Shown: positions 43,947 through 52,190 of the stretch, one piece after another
Numbering within the stretch: the first letter of the stretch is position 1
Layout: each line of letters starts with the position of its first letter
NCBI GenBank assembly: GCA_964607245.1
Contig: CAZSIB010000002.1
Location: forward strand, 62,001-126,000
DNA length: 64,000 bases
Source of the DNA: CAZLPZ01 sp964607245
GTDB taxonomy: Bacteria > Pseudomonadota > Alphaproteobacteria > Micavibrionales > Micavibrionaceae
Reading direction: 5' to 3'
Position numbers and translations under genes: made by a program
Notes under the pieces: generated by a model
What the model was told of the DNA's origin: nothing
Databases searched by the model: none
The model's input: the letters and a program-made list of their open reading frames with translations, nothing else

Positions 43947-44927
43947 ATGTCGATGTCTCCCCGCGCTGTCATCACCGGAACGGGATCCTACCTGCCGCGC
44001 GAGATTTTGACGAACGCCGATCTTGAAAAAATGGTCGACACGTCGGACGACTGGATCGTTCAACGCACGGGTATTCGTGAACGCCGCCGCGCGGCGGATG
44101 ATGAACCGACATCGGTCATGGCAACAAATGCGGCGCGCCGTGCGATGGAAATGGCGGGTGTGACATCCGCTGATATTGACGGTATTATTGTGGCCACCAC
44201 AACGCCCGATCATACATTCCCGTCCGTTGCCGTGATGGTTCAGGCGGCGCTTGATATCAAACCTTCCGTCGCCTTTGACCTTCAGGCCGTATGTTCCGGT
44301 TTTGTCTATGGCTTGTCGGTGGGGTCGTCCATGATTGCGACCGGAATGGCAAAAAATATTTTGGTCATCGGTGCTGAACGTTTTACCAACATGCTTGATT
44401 GGAATGACCGCACGACCTGTGTTTTGTTTGGCGATGGGGCGGGGGCCGTCGTGCTTCAAGCCATGCCGGGTAACGGGATAATTGCGGATCGTGGCGTCTT
44501 ATCAACCCATCTTTACGCCGATGGACGCGAACGGGGCATCCTTTATGCGAATGGCGGGCCCGGCACCACGCGCACAACAGGCGTCATTCAAATGCAGGGC
44601 AAGGACGTCTTCCGTCACGCGGTCGCGCACATGGCCGATATTGTGAATGAAACTTTGGCGTCTACTGGACTCCACATCGATCAAATCGATTGGCTGGTCC
44701 CGCATCAAGCGAATGAACGCATTATCCGCTCGGCGGCCGAACGGTTAAACGTGCCCTTGGCGCGCGTCATCATGACGGTTGACCGCCACGGTAATACATC
44801 GGCGGCGTCCATTCCCCTGGCGCTCGATACGGCCGTGCGCGATGGGCGGATTCGCCCCGGACAATTGGTCCTCTTTGAAGCGCTGGGGGCGGGTCTGACC
44901 TGGGGCGCCGCGCTCGTTCGGTTCTAA
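43947..44927 (+). CDS. fabH: 3-oxoacyl-ACP synthase III FabH
   Basis: Starts fatty acid synthesis by condensing acetyl-CoA with malonyl-ACP. The thiolase-fold catalytic triad is complete: Cys116 (DLQAVCSGF), His253 (VPHQANERI) and Asn283 (HGNTSAASI). The length is 326. The ATG at 43947 is preferred; a GTG at 43941 overlaps the plsX stop and ATG 43953 is also possible. IhfA and a MerR regulator, which often follow fabH in this class, are not present; the next 590 bases have no protein gene. Confidence 0.95.
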   Translation: MSMSPRAVITGTGSYLPREILTNADLEKMVDTSDDWIVQRTGIRERRRAADDEPTSVMATNAARRAMEMAGVTSADIDGIIVATTTPDHTFPSVAVMVQAALDIKPSVAFDLQAVCSGFVYGLSVGSSMIATGMAKNILVIGAERFTNMLDWNDRTTCVLFGDGAGAVVLQAMPGNGIIADRGVLSTHLYADGRERGILYANGGPGTTRTTGVIQMQGKDVFRHAVAHMADIVNETLASTGLHIDQIDWLVPHQANERIIRSAAERLNVPLARVIMTVDRHGNTSAASIPLALDTAVRDGRIRPGQLVLFEALGAGLTWGAALVRF

Positions 44928-44982
44928 AAATAGGAAAATCAACCTAACACCACAAAAATCATCACTTTTTTTAAAATAATAC

Positions 44983-45011
44983 TTGACATTTCGGGATTGT
45001 TTGCTTATACT
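44983..45011 (+). promoter_or_regulatory. Near-consensus sigma-70 promoter with no protein gene behind it
   Basis: TTGACA (44983-44988), 17-base spacer, TATACT (45006-45011). The predicted start is near 45018. The next supported coding sequence starts 500 bases downstream at 45523. Confidence 0.75.
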
Positions 45012-45017
45012 CTGTTT

Positions 45018-45200
45018 CAATGGAGTCGACGACTAGAGGGGGAAGCTTTTTTTTCAAGGCGTGTTGGGTAAATCCAACCGTCTGAATAAAGGGGCCAATC
45101 CTCCACCCAAAACCGGGCAGCCCACACTTGTTAGGGCGGCGCGCGCTGTTCCCTTGTGTTTTTTGAACACAAAAAACACAAGGGAATAAAAGCCAAAGAA
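45018..45200 (+). ncRNA. Candidate small RNA after the orphan promoter
   Basis: The predicted transcript starts near 45018 and reads through a segment with small hairpins, such as GTTGG/CCAAC at 45064-45078. It reaches a perfect 14-bp inverted repeat at 45151-45184. A 21-codon frame at 45020 would be leaderless and looks unconvincing. I could not match it to SRP RNA (no GGAAGGAAGCAG-type loop) and could not confirm a 6S-type fold, though the length would allow it. The ends are approximate. Confidence 0.4.
45151..45184. repeat. Perfect 14-bp inverted repeat
   Basis: CCCTTGTGTTTTTT and AAAAAACACAAGGG flank a 6-base loop. There is no T-run after the stem, so it is not a canonical terminator, although the T-rich arm may act as one. 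Confidence 0.6.
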
Positions 45201-45206
45201 GCTTCT

Positions 45207-45318
45207 CTGTCATTCCCGCTTTCGGGGGGATGACAGGGGAAAAAGAGCTGTAACCCCATCGAAAGATGGGGTCCAGGAAAGAAAAGAACTCGATCCCGGG
45301 TCAAACCCGGGATGACAA
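45207..45318. repeat. Three-hairpin palindromic repeat cluster
   Basis: CTGTCATTCCCGC with GGGGGGATGACAG (45207-45236), CCCCATC-GAAA-GATGGGG (45254-45271) and ATCCCGGGT-CAA-ACCCGGGAT (45293-45313). The last two belong to one composite unit that recurs in decayed form at 11347-11415. Confidence 0.7.
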
Positions 45319-45522
45319 GAAAGGAAAAAAGAAATAAAAAAACAGATAGATAGAAAATGAAATCAATGTGATGGATTTCGGTCTTCTTCCATAATTGGAG
45401 AGGGCTAACCCGGCGTGCCATGTTTTATTAAAAACGCCCCAGATTTGCATCTTGGCATGTCGCGTGCATATACTAGCCCCCAATACCGCACAGACCAGTC
45501 GTTTTCAGGGAAGACCGCCATC

Positions 45523-46866
45523 ATGAAAAAATATGTTTTATTTTTTGTATTGCTGCTTGCTGTGACCGGAGGGGGAGGGATGCAGAATGCGCGCGCGACC
45601 TCGGCCAGCCCCGATGCGTACCGTGTTCAAGAGATTAAAGTTGACGTTCAGGCGGAAAATGCCGTCAAGGCGCGGGAAAAGGCCTTTGCCGCGGCGTTGC
45701 AACAGGGGTTCGCGCGTCTTGTGGAACAAGTGATTGCCGATCCGGCCGCGCGGGTGCAGATCCGGACGCCGGATATTGGGGCGCTTGGGCGCATGCTTCA
45801 GGATTTTTCAACGGCACACGAACAACTGGGCGGGAAACGGTATGCCGCGTCCTATGATTTGCGCTTTAAACCCGCCGCCGTGAATGCGTATTTGACGTCA
45901 TCGGGCGTTGATCCGGCCGCCCCGCATGACCCGGCGGCAAGTCTTGTCGCATCTGGGACGGTCACGCCCACGATGACATCCGTTTTGGTGATTCCGTTTT
46001 ATCAGGATCAGGGCGCGCCGGTCTTGTGGGCCACCACAAATCCCTTGCGCGATGCGCTTCAGGGGCAGCCGATGCGCGATCCGCGGATCAAACTGACCTT
46101 GGGCGATCTGGAAGATGTGCAAATCTTTGATGAAGCGCGCGGCTTGACCTATGCCCCCGATCAAATGCGCGCGCTGCTTCAAAAATACGCTGCCGATATG
46201 GCGCTGATTGCCGTGGCCATTCCGGATCGTCGCGGAAATATGGGATTGAGCGTCATGACCTACCGCGCCGATCGTGGATCATCGGGCAAACCCGTTTACC
46301 TCGATACGCTTTCCTTTCCGGCGGTCACGGGTGAGGCGATGGGCATGATGTATGCGCGTTCGGCCGCAGAACTCAATAAACGCGCGGCGCATTTGGCGGG
46401 GCCTGTTGTGGTGCCTCAAAATAATACGGCAACCACCGCTTCGACCCCGGACCCGACCTCTTCTGGCGCCCCGACACCCCTTGCCACGCCTACTCCAGCG
46501 GTCCTTGAGGTTCAGTCGGTTGAGCTCCGCGCGCATTTTGATGATTTGAATGAATGGCAACAAATCCGTGCGCGATTGAACGCGGTGTCAAACGTCCAAT
46601 CCGTCCGCGTGATTGCGCTGAAGGCGCAAGAGGCGCGTGTTGAACTCCGCTATGTTGGGACGGAATCGACATTGGTGCAAAATCTTGAGGCCCAAAGTTT
46701 TGAAACAAGTCTGGGGCACGCCGCGTCCTATCCACCTACGGTAGAACCTGGTGCAGGGGGCGGTGTGGACAGTGTTGCGGTCTATGACATCCATCTGATC
46801 CCGTCACCCGGGGCGGATCACGCCGCAACGCAAGGATCAACTGGCGTCCTCCGTTTTGGGATGTAA
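45523..46866 (+). CDS. DUF2066 exported protein
   Basis: A conserved alphaproteobacterial envelope protein of unknown role, usually encoded beside perM and hdaA, as here. A signal peptide covers residues 1-25 (MKKYVLFFVLLLAVTGGGGM...ARA). The DUF2066 region follows, with YRVQEIKVDVQAENAVKAREKAFAAALQQGFARLVEQV. A Thr/Pro/Ala linker near 305-330 leads to a C-terminal domain. The protein is 447 residues from the ATG at 45523; 36 upstream in-frame codons lack any start signal and cover non-coding sequence. Confidence 0.82.
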   Translation: MKKYVLFFVLLLAVTGGGGMQNARATSASPDAYRVQEIKVDVQAENAVKAREKAFAAALQQGFARLVEQVIADPAARVQIRTPDIGALGRMLQDFSTAHEQLGGKRYAASYDLRFKPAAVNAYLTSSGVDPAAPHDPAASLVASGTVTPTMTSVLVIPFYQDQGAPVLWATTNPLRDALQGQPMRDPRIKLTLGDLEDVQIFDEARGLTYAPDQMRALLQKYAADMALIAVAIPDRRGNMGLSVMTYRADRGSSGKPVYLDTLSFPAVTGEAMGMMYARSAAELNKRAAHLAGPVVVPQNNTATTASTPDPTSSGAPTPLATPTPAVLEVQSVELRAHFDDLNEWQQIRARLNAVSNVQSVRVIALKAQEARVELRYVGTESTLVQNLEAQSFETSLGHAASYPPTVEPGAGGGVDSVAVYDIHLIPSPGADHAATQGSTGVLRFGM

Positions 46867-46870
46867 TGAC

Positions 46871-47971
46871 ATGAGCCTCTATCGGCATAGCTTATTCTGG
46901 ATTTTTATTCTCGCGACCACGTTTTTTTTCCTGTGGCTTTTAAGCGGCGTGATGTTGCCCTTTGTCACAGGCATGGTGGTCGCGTATTTGCTCCATCCGC
47001 TTGTCACGTGCGTTGTGGCACGGGGATATTCCCGTACGTTTGTGACCGGCGCACTACTTGTGTCTATTTTGTTACTGATGGGCGTTGTTCTGGCCCTTGC
47101 CTTGCCGATGATCCTATCCCAGTTACGGGATTTCGTCCTGATGATCCCGAATATTCTTGACCGGGCCCAGGCGGTCGCATCCGAACGTGTGCCAACCCTG
47201 GCGCCGATGATCCAAAGCTTGCACCTGAATGATCTGCCCGTCTTTTTCAAGGCGCATTTGGAACAAATCACCTCGCTGTCGGGGGGGGTGGCGCAAGGCG
47301 TTGTGAGTGGGGGAAAGGCTGCGCTTTCGGTCCTGACCTTTATCGCGATTATGCCGATCGTGGCGCTGTATATGACGCTCGAATGGCCCAGGATTTTGAC
47401 CTGGGTAGATGATTTGTTACCGCGTGCGCACGCCGCAACTTTACATGATCTCGCGTGCCAGATTGATGAGCGTATTTCGGGATTTGTGCGCGGACAGATT
47501 ATTGTATGCGGCCTTCTGGGAATTTTTTACGCCGTTGGATTAACTCTGGTCGGATTGCAATACGGCGCGGTGATTGGCCTTGTGACCGGGGTTTTGTCGA
47601 TCATTCCTTTTGTGGGATCGATCTTTGGCCTTGTTGCCAGTATCACGGTCGCGTTGTTTCAAGTGCCGCTCGATGGCTGGGGCGTCTTGATTGGGGCGCT
47701 CGTTGTTTTTGCCGTGGGGCAATTCACCGAAGGGAATATTGTAACGCCCCGTATTGTGGGCGACCGCGTGGGGCTTCACCCGCTGTGGATTATCTTTGCG
47801 CTGATGGTCGGGGGAAGCGCGATGGGTATCTTGGGCATGTTGATCAGTGTGCCCGTTGCGGCAACGATTGCGGTGCTCCTCGGGTTTTTCATGGCCCAAT
47901 ATAAAACGAGTGTTTATTACACCGGAACGCCCGCAAAATCTGGAACAGGGGCGGGGGCACAAAAATCATGA
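46871..47971 (+). CDS. perM: AI-2E family transporter/permease (PerM)
   Basis: Multi-helix inner-membrane protein of the AI-2 exporter-like family; its substrate is not established. About eight hydrophobic segments are visible. The C-terminal conserved stretch GAVIGLVTGVLSIIPFVGSIFG and NIVTPRIVGDRVGLHPLWIIFALMVGGSAMGILGMLISVPVAA are the family hallmarks. The protein is 366 residues from the ATG at 46871, 4 bases after the DUF2066 stop. Its stop overlaps hdaA by 4 bases. Confidence 0.9.
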   Translation: MSLYRHSLFWIFILATTFFFLWLLSGVMLPFVTGMVVAYLLHPLVTCVVARGYSRTFVTGALLVSILLLMGVVLALALPMILSQLRDFVLMIPNILDRAQAVASERVPTLAPMIQSLHLNDLPVFFKAHLEQITSLSGGVAQGVVSGGKAALSVLTFIAIMPIVALYMTLEWPRILTWVDDLLPRAHAATLHDLACQIDERISGFVRGQIIVCGLLGIFYAVGLTLVGLQYGAVIGLVTGVLSIIPFVGSIFGLVASITVALFQVPLDGWGVLIGALVVFAVGQFTEGNIVTPRIVGDRVGLHPLWIIFALMVGGSAMGILGMLISVPVAATIAVLLGFFMAQYKTSVYYTGTPAKSGTGAGAQKS

Positions 47972-48660
47972 CCTTTGGATCCTCGCAACTTCCCCTTGAT
48001 CTGGGGTATCAACCGGCACTCACGCGCGATGATTTTCTGGTGGCACCCTGTAATCAAATCGCCGTGCATTGGGTGGATCGTTGGCCGGGATGGCCGGTCC
48101 ATGCCCTGATTTTAATTGGGCCCGCCGCCGCCGGAAAAACGCACCTTGCGCGGATTTGGGCGGAGCGGTCGGGGGCAACCGTTTTGACCCCCGGTGATCT
48201 GACCGATGATCTTTTAAAACAACCCACATCGGGCCATTTGGTGATCGACCAGGCGGATTTGGCGATTGGCGACCGCGCGGTCGAAGAAGTGTTGTTTCAT
48301 CTGTATAACCGCGCCCGGGCAAATGGGGATCAAATGCTTCTCACCATGCGGGCGGCGCCATTTGCGTTGAATTTTACCATTCCGGATCTAGCCTCACGCT
48401 TGCGCGCGGCACTGACTATTGGCATTGACGAACCGGATGATGAACTCCTGTCCGCCGTGCTCGTCAAACTATTCCGTGACCGCCAGGTGGATGTCAGCGA
48501 CGATGTCGTGCGTTATCTGGTCCCGCGGATCGAGCGTTCGTTTGCGGCCGCGAATGATTTGGTCGCGCGCGCGGACGCGGCGGCCCTTGCGGAAAAACGC
48601 GCGGTCACCATTCAACTGGTGCGCGGACTTTTGCAAAATATCGGGGAAGAAGAAAAATGA
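47968..48660 (+). CDS. hdaA: DnaA-related regulator HdaA
   Basis: Promotes hydrolysis of DnaA-bound ATP together with the sliding clamp, limiting re-initiation of replication. The N terminus carries the clamp-binding motif QLPLDL (7-12). A short AAA+ domain follows, with Walker A GPAAAGKTH (51-59), a Walker-B-like LVIDQAD and a C-terminal helical part. The length of 230 is typical of alphaproteobacterial Hda. Starts and stops overlap on both sides (perM, yjjX), so the four genes 45523-49196 form one operon. Confidence 0.9.
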   Translation: MTFGSSQLPLDLGYQPALTRDDFLVAPCNQIAVHWVDRWPGWPVHALILIGPAAAGKTHLARIWAERSGATVLTPGDLTDDLLKQPTSGHLVIDQADLAIGDRAVEEVLFHLYNRARANGDQMLLTMRAAPFALNFTIPDLASRLRAALTIGIDEPDDELLSAVLVKLFRDRQVDVSDDVVRYLVPRIERSFAAANDLVARADAAALAEKRAVTIQLVRGLLQNIGEEEK

Positions 48661-49196
48661 CCCAGAAAGTTGTCGTGGCATCAACGAACCCGGTCAAGAT
48701 CGATGCGGCACGCCAGGCCTTTGGGGCCATGTTTCCCGATGTCACTTTTGATGTGGTGGGGGTTAAGGCGGCGTCCGGCGTTGCCGACCAACCGATGAGC
48801 AGCGCAGAAACCTGGCAAGGTGCAAAAAATCGCACAGAGCATGCGCGGAGGATGGAACCGGGCGCGGATTATTGGATCGCATTTGAAGGCGGGGTTGAAG
48901 ATAGTCAAACCTGTATGCGGTCGGTCGTTTGGGTGATTGTTTTGGATCAAACGGGCCTTATGGGCGAAGGACGCGCCGCCGGGTTTGTCGTGCCCAAAAA
49001 AGTCGCAGATTTAATTCGTTCGGGGGTTGAAATGGGGGCCGCCGATGATCAAGTATTTGAGCGCCAAAATTCGAAACAATCGAACGGTGCGATTGGGCTT
49101 TTGACCCATGACGTTCGGACCCGCACCTCTGTCTATGCCGATGGGGCGATCATGGCATTGATCCCCTTTAAAAATAGGGCGTTATACGCGGCATAA
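48657..49196 (+). CDS. yjjX: Inosine/xanthosine triphosphatase YjjX
   Basis: House-cleaning phosphatase that removes deaminated purine nucleotides. Features of the ITPase-like fold are VVVASTNPVKIDAARQAF at the N terminus, PMSSAETWQGAKNRTEHA, and the WIAFEGGVED catalytic loop. The length of 179 is normal for the YjjX group. It overlaps hdaA by 4 bases; its link to that gene appears positional rather than functional. Confidence 0.9.
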   Translation: MTQKVVVASTNPVKIDAARQAFGAMFPDVTFDVVGVKAASGVADQPMSSAETWQGAKNRTEHARRMEPGADYWIAFEGGVEDSQTCMRSVVWVIVLDQTGLMGEGRAAGFVVPKKVADLIRSGVEMGAADDQVFERQNSKQSNGAIGLLTHDVRTRTSVYADGAIMALIPFKNRALYAA

Positions 49197-49236
49197 TGGT
49201 TATATATCAGGGAAGAACAAAAACGCGTCGGGCTTT

Positions 49237-50001
49237 CTATTTATCCCCCTTATCTTGCCGTAGTTTCGCACCCATCAGGGCCGAGATGATCCCTTGAAAT
49301 GTCTGTACATCTTGCGACGTCATCTCGGCGCGCCGGAACATGTTTTGAATGTTACGCATCACGGTTTCTTGGAGATGTGGCGCGGTAAAAAACCCATGCC
49401 GGGCAAGTTCTGTTTCGAGGCGCTGCATCAGGAAATTTGTTTCCTCTAACGTCGCGGGCGGGCTTTGCACTGTGTCATAGCGCCGATGCTCTGTTTTGTC
49501 ATGCGCCATGAGCCACTCATACCCGACAAGCAACACCGCCTGGGATAGATTAAGAGATGAGAATTCCGGATTTGTTGGGAAATTTAAAATGGCATTTGCC
49601 AGCATCAAATCCTCATTCAATAACCCCGTGCGTTCGGCGCCAAACAGGATGCCCACTTTTTCGCCGCGTGACGTGCGGTCTTTCATGTCATCACGCGCAG
49701 CAGGGCCCGTATAGATCGGCTTGACCATATGGCGCAGCCGACCCGATGTGGCATAGACAAAATTTAAATCGGAAATCGCTTCGGCGGTTGTGTCAAACAC
49801 CTTTGGCGCGGGCATGAGGTCAAGCGCGCCCGAACTAGCCGCGACCGCGCGTTCCGAAGGCCAGCCATCGCGCGGCGCAACCAGGCGCAATTGGGTCAGA
49901 CCACAATTCAGCATCGCACGCGCGCTCATCCCGATATTTTCATGGAGTTGTGGCGTCACCAGAATAATCACGGGCGCGAGCAGGGGGGAAGATGTCGTCA
50001 T
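49237..50001 (-). CDS. trmJ: tRNA (cytidine/uridine-2'-O-)-methyltransferase TrmJ
   Basis: SPOUT-class enzyme that methylates the 2'-OH of tRNA position 32. It begins APVIILVTPQLHENIGMSARAMLNCGL. The knot region holds VGILFGAERTGLLNEDL and FPTNPEFSSLNLSQAVLLVGYEW, and a C-terminal helical extension follows. The protein is 254 residues from the ATG at 50001. The frame continues 92 codons upstream, but that part overlaps the divergent serS gene and has no family similarity. It is convergent with yjjX. Confidence 0.92.
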   Translation of the reverse strand: MTTSSPLLAPVIILVTPQLHENIGMSARAMLNCGLTQLRLVAPRDGWPSERAVAASSGALDLMPAPKVFDTTAEAISDLNFVYATSGRLRHMVKPIYTGPAARDDMKDRTSRGEKVGILFGAERTGLLNEDLMLANAILNFPTNPEFSSLNLSQAVLLVGYEWLMAHDKTEHRRYDTVQSPPATLEETNFLMQRLETELARHGFFTAPHLQETVMRNIQNMFRRAEMTSQDVQTFQGIISALMGAKLRQDKGDK

Positions 50002-50136
50002 AGCGCCAGGGTATAGCAGGGTTTTTGTTGCGAATAAACCGTAGAAATAGACGAAAATGCAAGGATGGGGAGGAGAAGCAGGGGTATAGACCCTAGCCTT
50101 ATGATTTGCTAGGGTGAAAGGAAAACGAGGGTTATC

Positions 50137-51447
50137 ATGCACGATATCAAGGCAATTCGCCAAAATCCGGACTATTTTATCAAAGGTTGGGACAACCGAA
50201 AGCTTGACGGCGGTTCGCTCACGCGGGCCATTCTGGCGGGTGACGAACAAGTCCGTAAGGTTCAAACTGCGCTTCAAACCTTACAAAATGAACGCAATGA
50301 AATATCCAAGCAGATTGGCATCGTCAAAGGGCAGGGCGGGAATGCCGATGATCTGATGCGCCAGGTTGCCGCGATCAAGGACGATATGGCGGGCCTCGAA
50401 CGCGAACTGGCCGACGTGTCGGCCCAGGTGAACGCGATGCTGGTGGGTCTACCCAATATCATGCAAGAGGACGTGCCGGTGGGCGCAGATGAAGGCGCGA
50501 ATGTCGAAATTCATACCTGGGGGACGCCGGGCACGCGGAATAACAACCCCGATCATGTCAGTATTGGTGAAGCCATCGGGATGATGGACGCCGAAATGGC
50601 TGCCAAGATTTCGGGCGCGCGGTTCACTTTTTTACATTCGGATCTTGCGCGGCTTGAACGGGCGCTTGGGCAATTTATGCTGGATTTGCATGTTCAAGAA
50701 CACGGATATACCGAAGTCTCACCCCCCTTGATGGTGCGGGATGAGGCCGTGTTTGGCGTGGGGCAACTTCCAAAATTTGAAGAAGATTTGTTCAAGACGA
50801 ATACGGGCCACTGGTTGATTTCTACGGCAGAGGTCAGTTTGACCAATATGGTCGCGGATATGATTTTGGACGTGGATTGTCTGCCTCTGCGTTTGACCGC
50901 GCATACACCGTGTTTTCGTTCAGAAGCGGGCGCGGCCGGAAAAGACACGCGTGGCATGATCCGCCAGCATCAATTTTACAAGGTGGAAATGGTGAGTATC
51001 ACAACGCCCGAGGAAAGCCGCGATGAACATGAACGGATGACATCCTGCGCCGAAGATGTGTTAAAACGTTTGGAACTTCCCTTCCGGCGGATTGTCCTTT
51101 GCACCGGGGATGCCGGGTTTTGTTCCCAAAAAACCTATGATCTCGAGGTGTGGTTGCCGGGCCAGGGGCGCTACCGCGAAATTTCGAGCTGTTCAAATTG
51201 CGGCGATTTCCAGGCGCGCCGGATGAAGGCACGGGCCCGTGCGCGCGGCGAGAAAGAGACGCGTTTTGTGCATACCTTGAATGGATCGGGAATCGCCGTG
51301 GGTCGCGCGTTTGTTGCGGTGCTTGAAAACTATTATGATCCGGTCGATGGCGGTGTGCATGTGCCCGCGGTCTTGCGTCCTTATATGAATGGGCTTGAGA
51401 AGATTCTTCCCTTCGGGCAAGATAAAGCATTGATCCGCGCGGGATAG
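50137..51447 (+). CDS. serS: Seryl-tRNA synthetase
   Basis: Charges tRNA-Ser with serine. The N-terminal antiparallel coiled-coil arm (about 25-105) binds the long variable arm of the tRNA. The class II core has motif 2 CFRSEAGAAGKDTRGMIRQHQF and motif 3 GSGIAVGRAFVAVLENY. The length of 436 is typical. It is divergent from trmJ. The serS-surE-pcm-nlpD order common in proteobacteria appears here without surE. Confidence 0.96.
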   Translation: MHDIKAIRQNPDYFIKGWDNRKLDGGSLTRAILAGDEQVRKVQTALQTLQNERNEISKQIGIVKGQGGNADDLMRQVAAIKDDMAGLERELADVSAQVNAMLVGLPNIMQEDVPVGADEGANVEIHTWGTPGTRNNNPDHVSIGEAIGMMDAEMAAKISGARFTFLHSDLARLERALGQFMLDLHVQEHGYTEVSPPLMVRDEAVFGVGQLPKFEEDLFKTNTGHWLISTAEVSLTNMVADMILDVDCLPLRLTAHTPCFRSEAGAAGKDTRGMIRQHQFYKVEMVSITTPEESRDEHERMTSCAEDVLKRLELPFRRIVLCTGDAGFCSQKTYDLEVWLPGQGRYREISSCSNCGDFQARRMKARARARGEKETRFVHTLNGSGIAVGRAFVAVLENYYDPVDGGVHVPAVLRPYMNGLEKILPFGQDKALIRAG

Positions 51448-51473
51448 TTGTTATCTACGGGGAACACATCGTT

Positions 51474-51493
51474 ATCTCCGCGAAAGCGGGGAT
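51474..51493. repeat. Short palindromic repeat (ATCTCCGC/GCGGGGAT)
   Basis: ATCTCCGC-GAAA-GCGGGGAT fills the 65-base gap between serS and pcm, the place where surE is often found. It is the same type as at 14335 and 45207. Confidence 0.6.
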
Positions 51494-51512
51494 CTAATCG
51501 ATAGACAAAATA

Positions 51513-52190
51513 ATGCCCGATCTTTTTTCCATTCCGCGCACGGCGCTTCTTCGGTCCTTACATCAAAGCGGGGTAACGGATGCACGCGTTCTGGACGCCA
51601 TTGAAAAAACCCCGCGTGAGGTTTTTGTGCCGGATCACCTGACCTCCCAGGCCTATGACGATGTGGCGTTGCCAATCGGGCGGGGGCAGACCATTTCGCA
51701 ACCCTCCGTTGTGGGGCTCATGACCCAGGCGCTTGATGTGAATGACCGCCACCGCGTGCTGGAAATCGGGACGGGGTCGGGATATCAGGCGAGTATTCTC
51801 GCGCGCTTGTGCCGCCGGCTTTATACAATCGAACGCCACAAACCCCTTTTGGCCCAGGCTGAGGCGTGTTTTCAGGCGCTGCGCGTCAGTAATGTCACGG
51901 CGATTGCGGGGGATGGCTTTGCTGGATGGGCGCCGGGTGCGCCCTATGACAGAATTATGGTGACGGCGGCCGCGCCCAAGGTACCCCAGGCGCTTTTGGA
52001 TCAATTGGTGGTCGGCGGCGTCTTGGTGATGCCCGTGGGCGGTGTTTCGGAAACACAAAATTTACGCCGTGTGACCCGTATGGCGGACGATCTTTATTCT
52101 TCTATTAACCTCTGTGCGGTACGATTTGTACCTATGGTTCCAGATCTCGCGCATGAGGACGCCTCCCCCTATGTTCAGGCAAGTGGGTAA
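51513..52190 (+). CDS. pcm: Protein-L-isoaspartate O-methyltransferase
   Basis: Repairs isoaspartyl residues in aged proteins using SAM. Features are REVFVPDHLTSQAYDDVALPIGRGQTISQPSVVGLMTQAL, the SAM loop VLEIGTGSGYQASILARL and later VTAAAPKVPQALLDQL. The length of 225 is normal. It is followed by an overlapping NlpD-like gene. Confidence 0.94.
   Translation: MPDLFSIPRTALLRSLHQSGVTDARVLDAIEKTPREVFVPDHLTSQAYDDVALPIGRGQTISQPSVVGLMTQALDVNDRHRVLEIGTGSGYQASILARLCRRLYTIERHKPLLAQAEACFQALRVSNVTAIAGDGFAGWAPGAPYDRIMVTAAAPKVPQALLDQLVVGGVLVMPVGGVSETQNLRRVTRMADDLYSSINLCAVRFVPMVPDLAHEDASPYVQASG

Noticed and set aside
45415..45522. 36-codon extension of the DUF2066 gene
   Set aside because: The signal peptide starts at the ATG at 45523, and the extension is not protein-like.
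50002..50277. 92-codon N-terminal extension of trmJ
   Set aside because: It overlaps the divergent serS start, and TrmJ homology begins exactly at the ATG at 50001.
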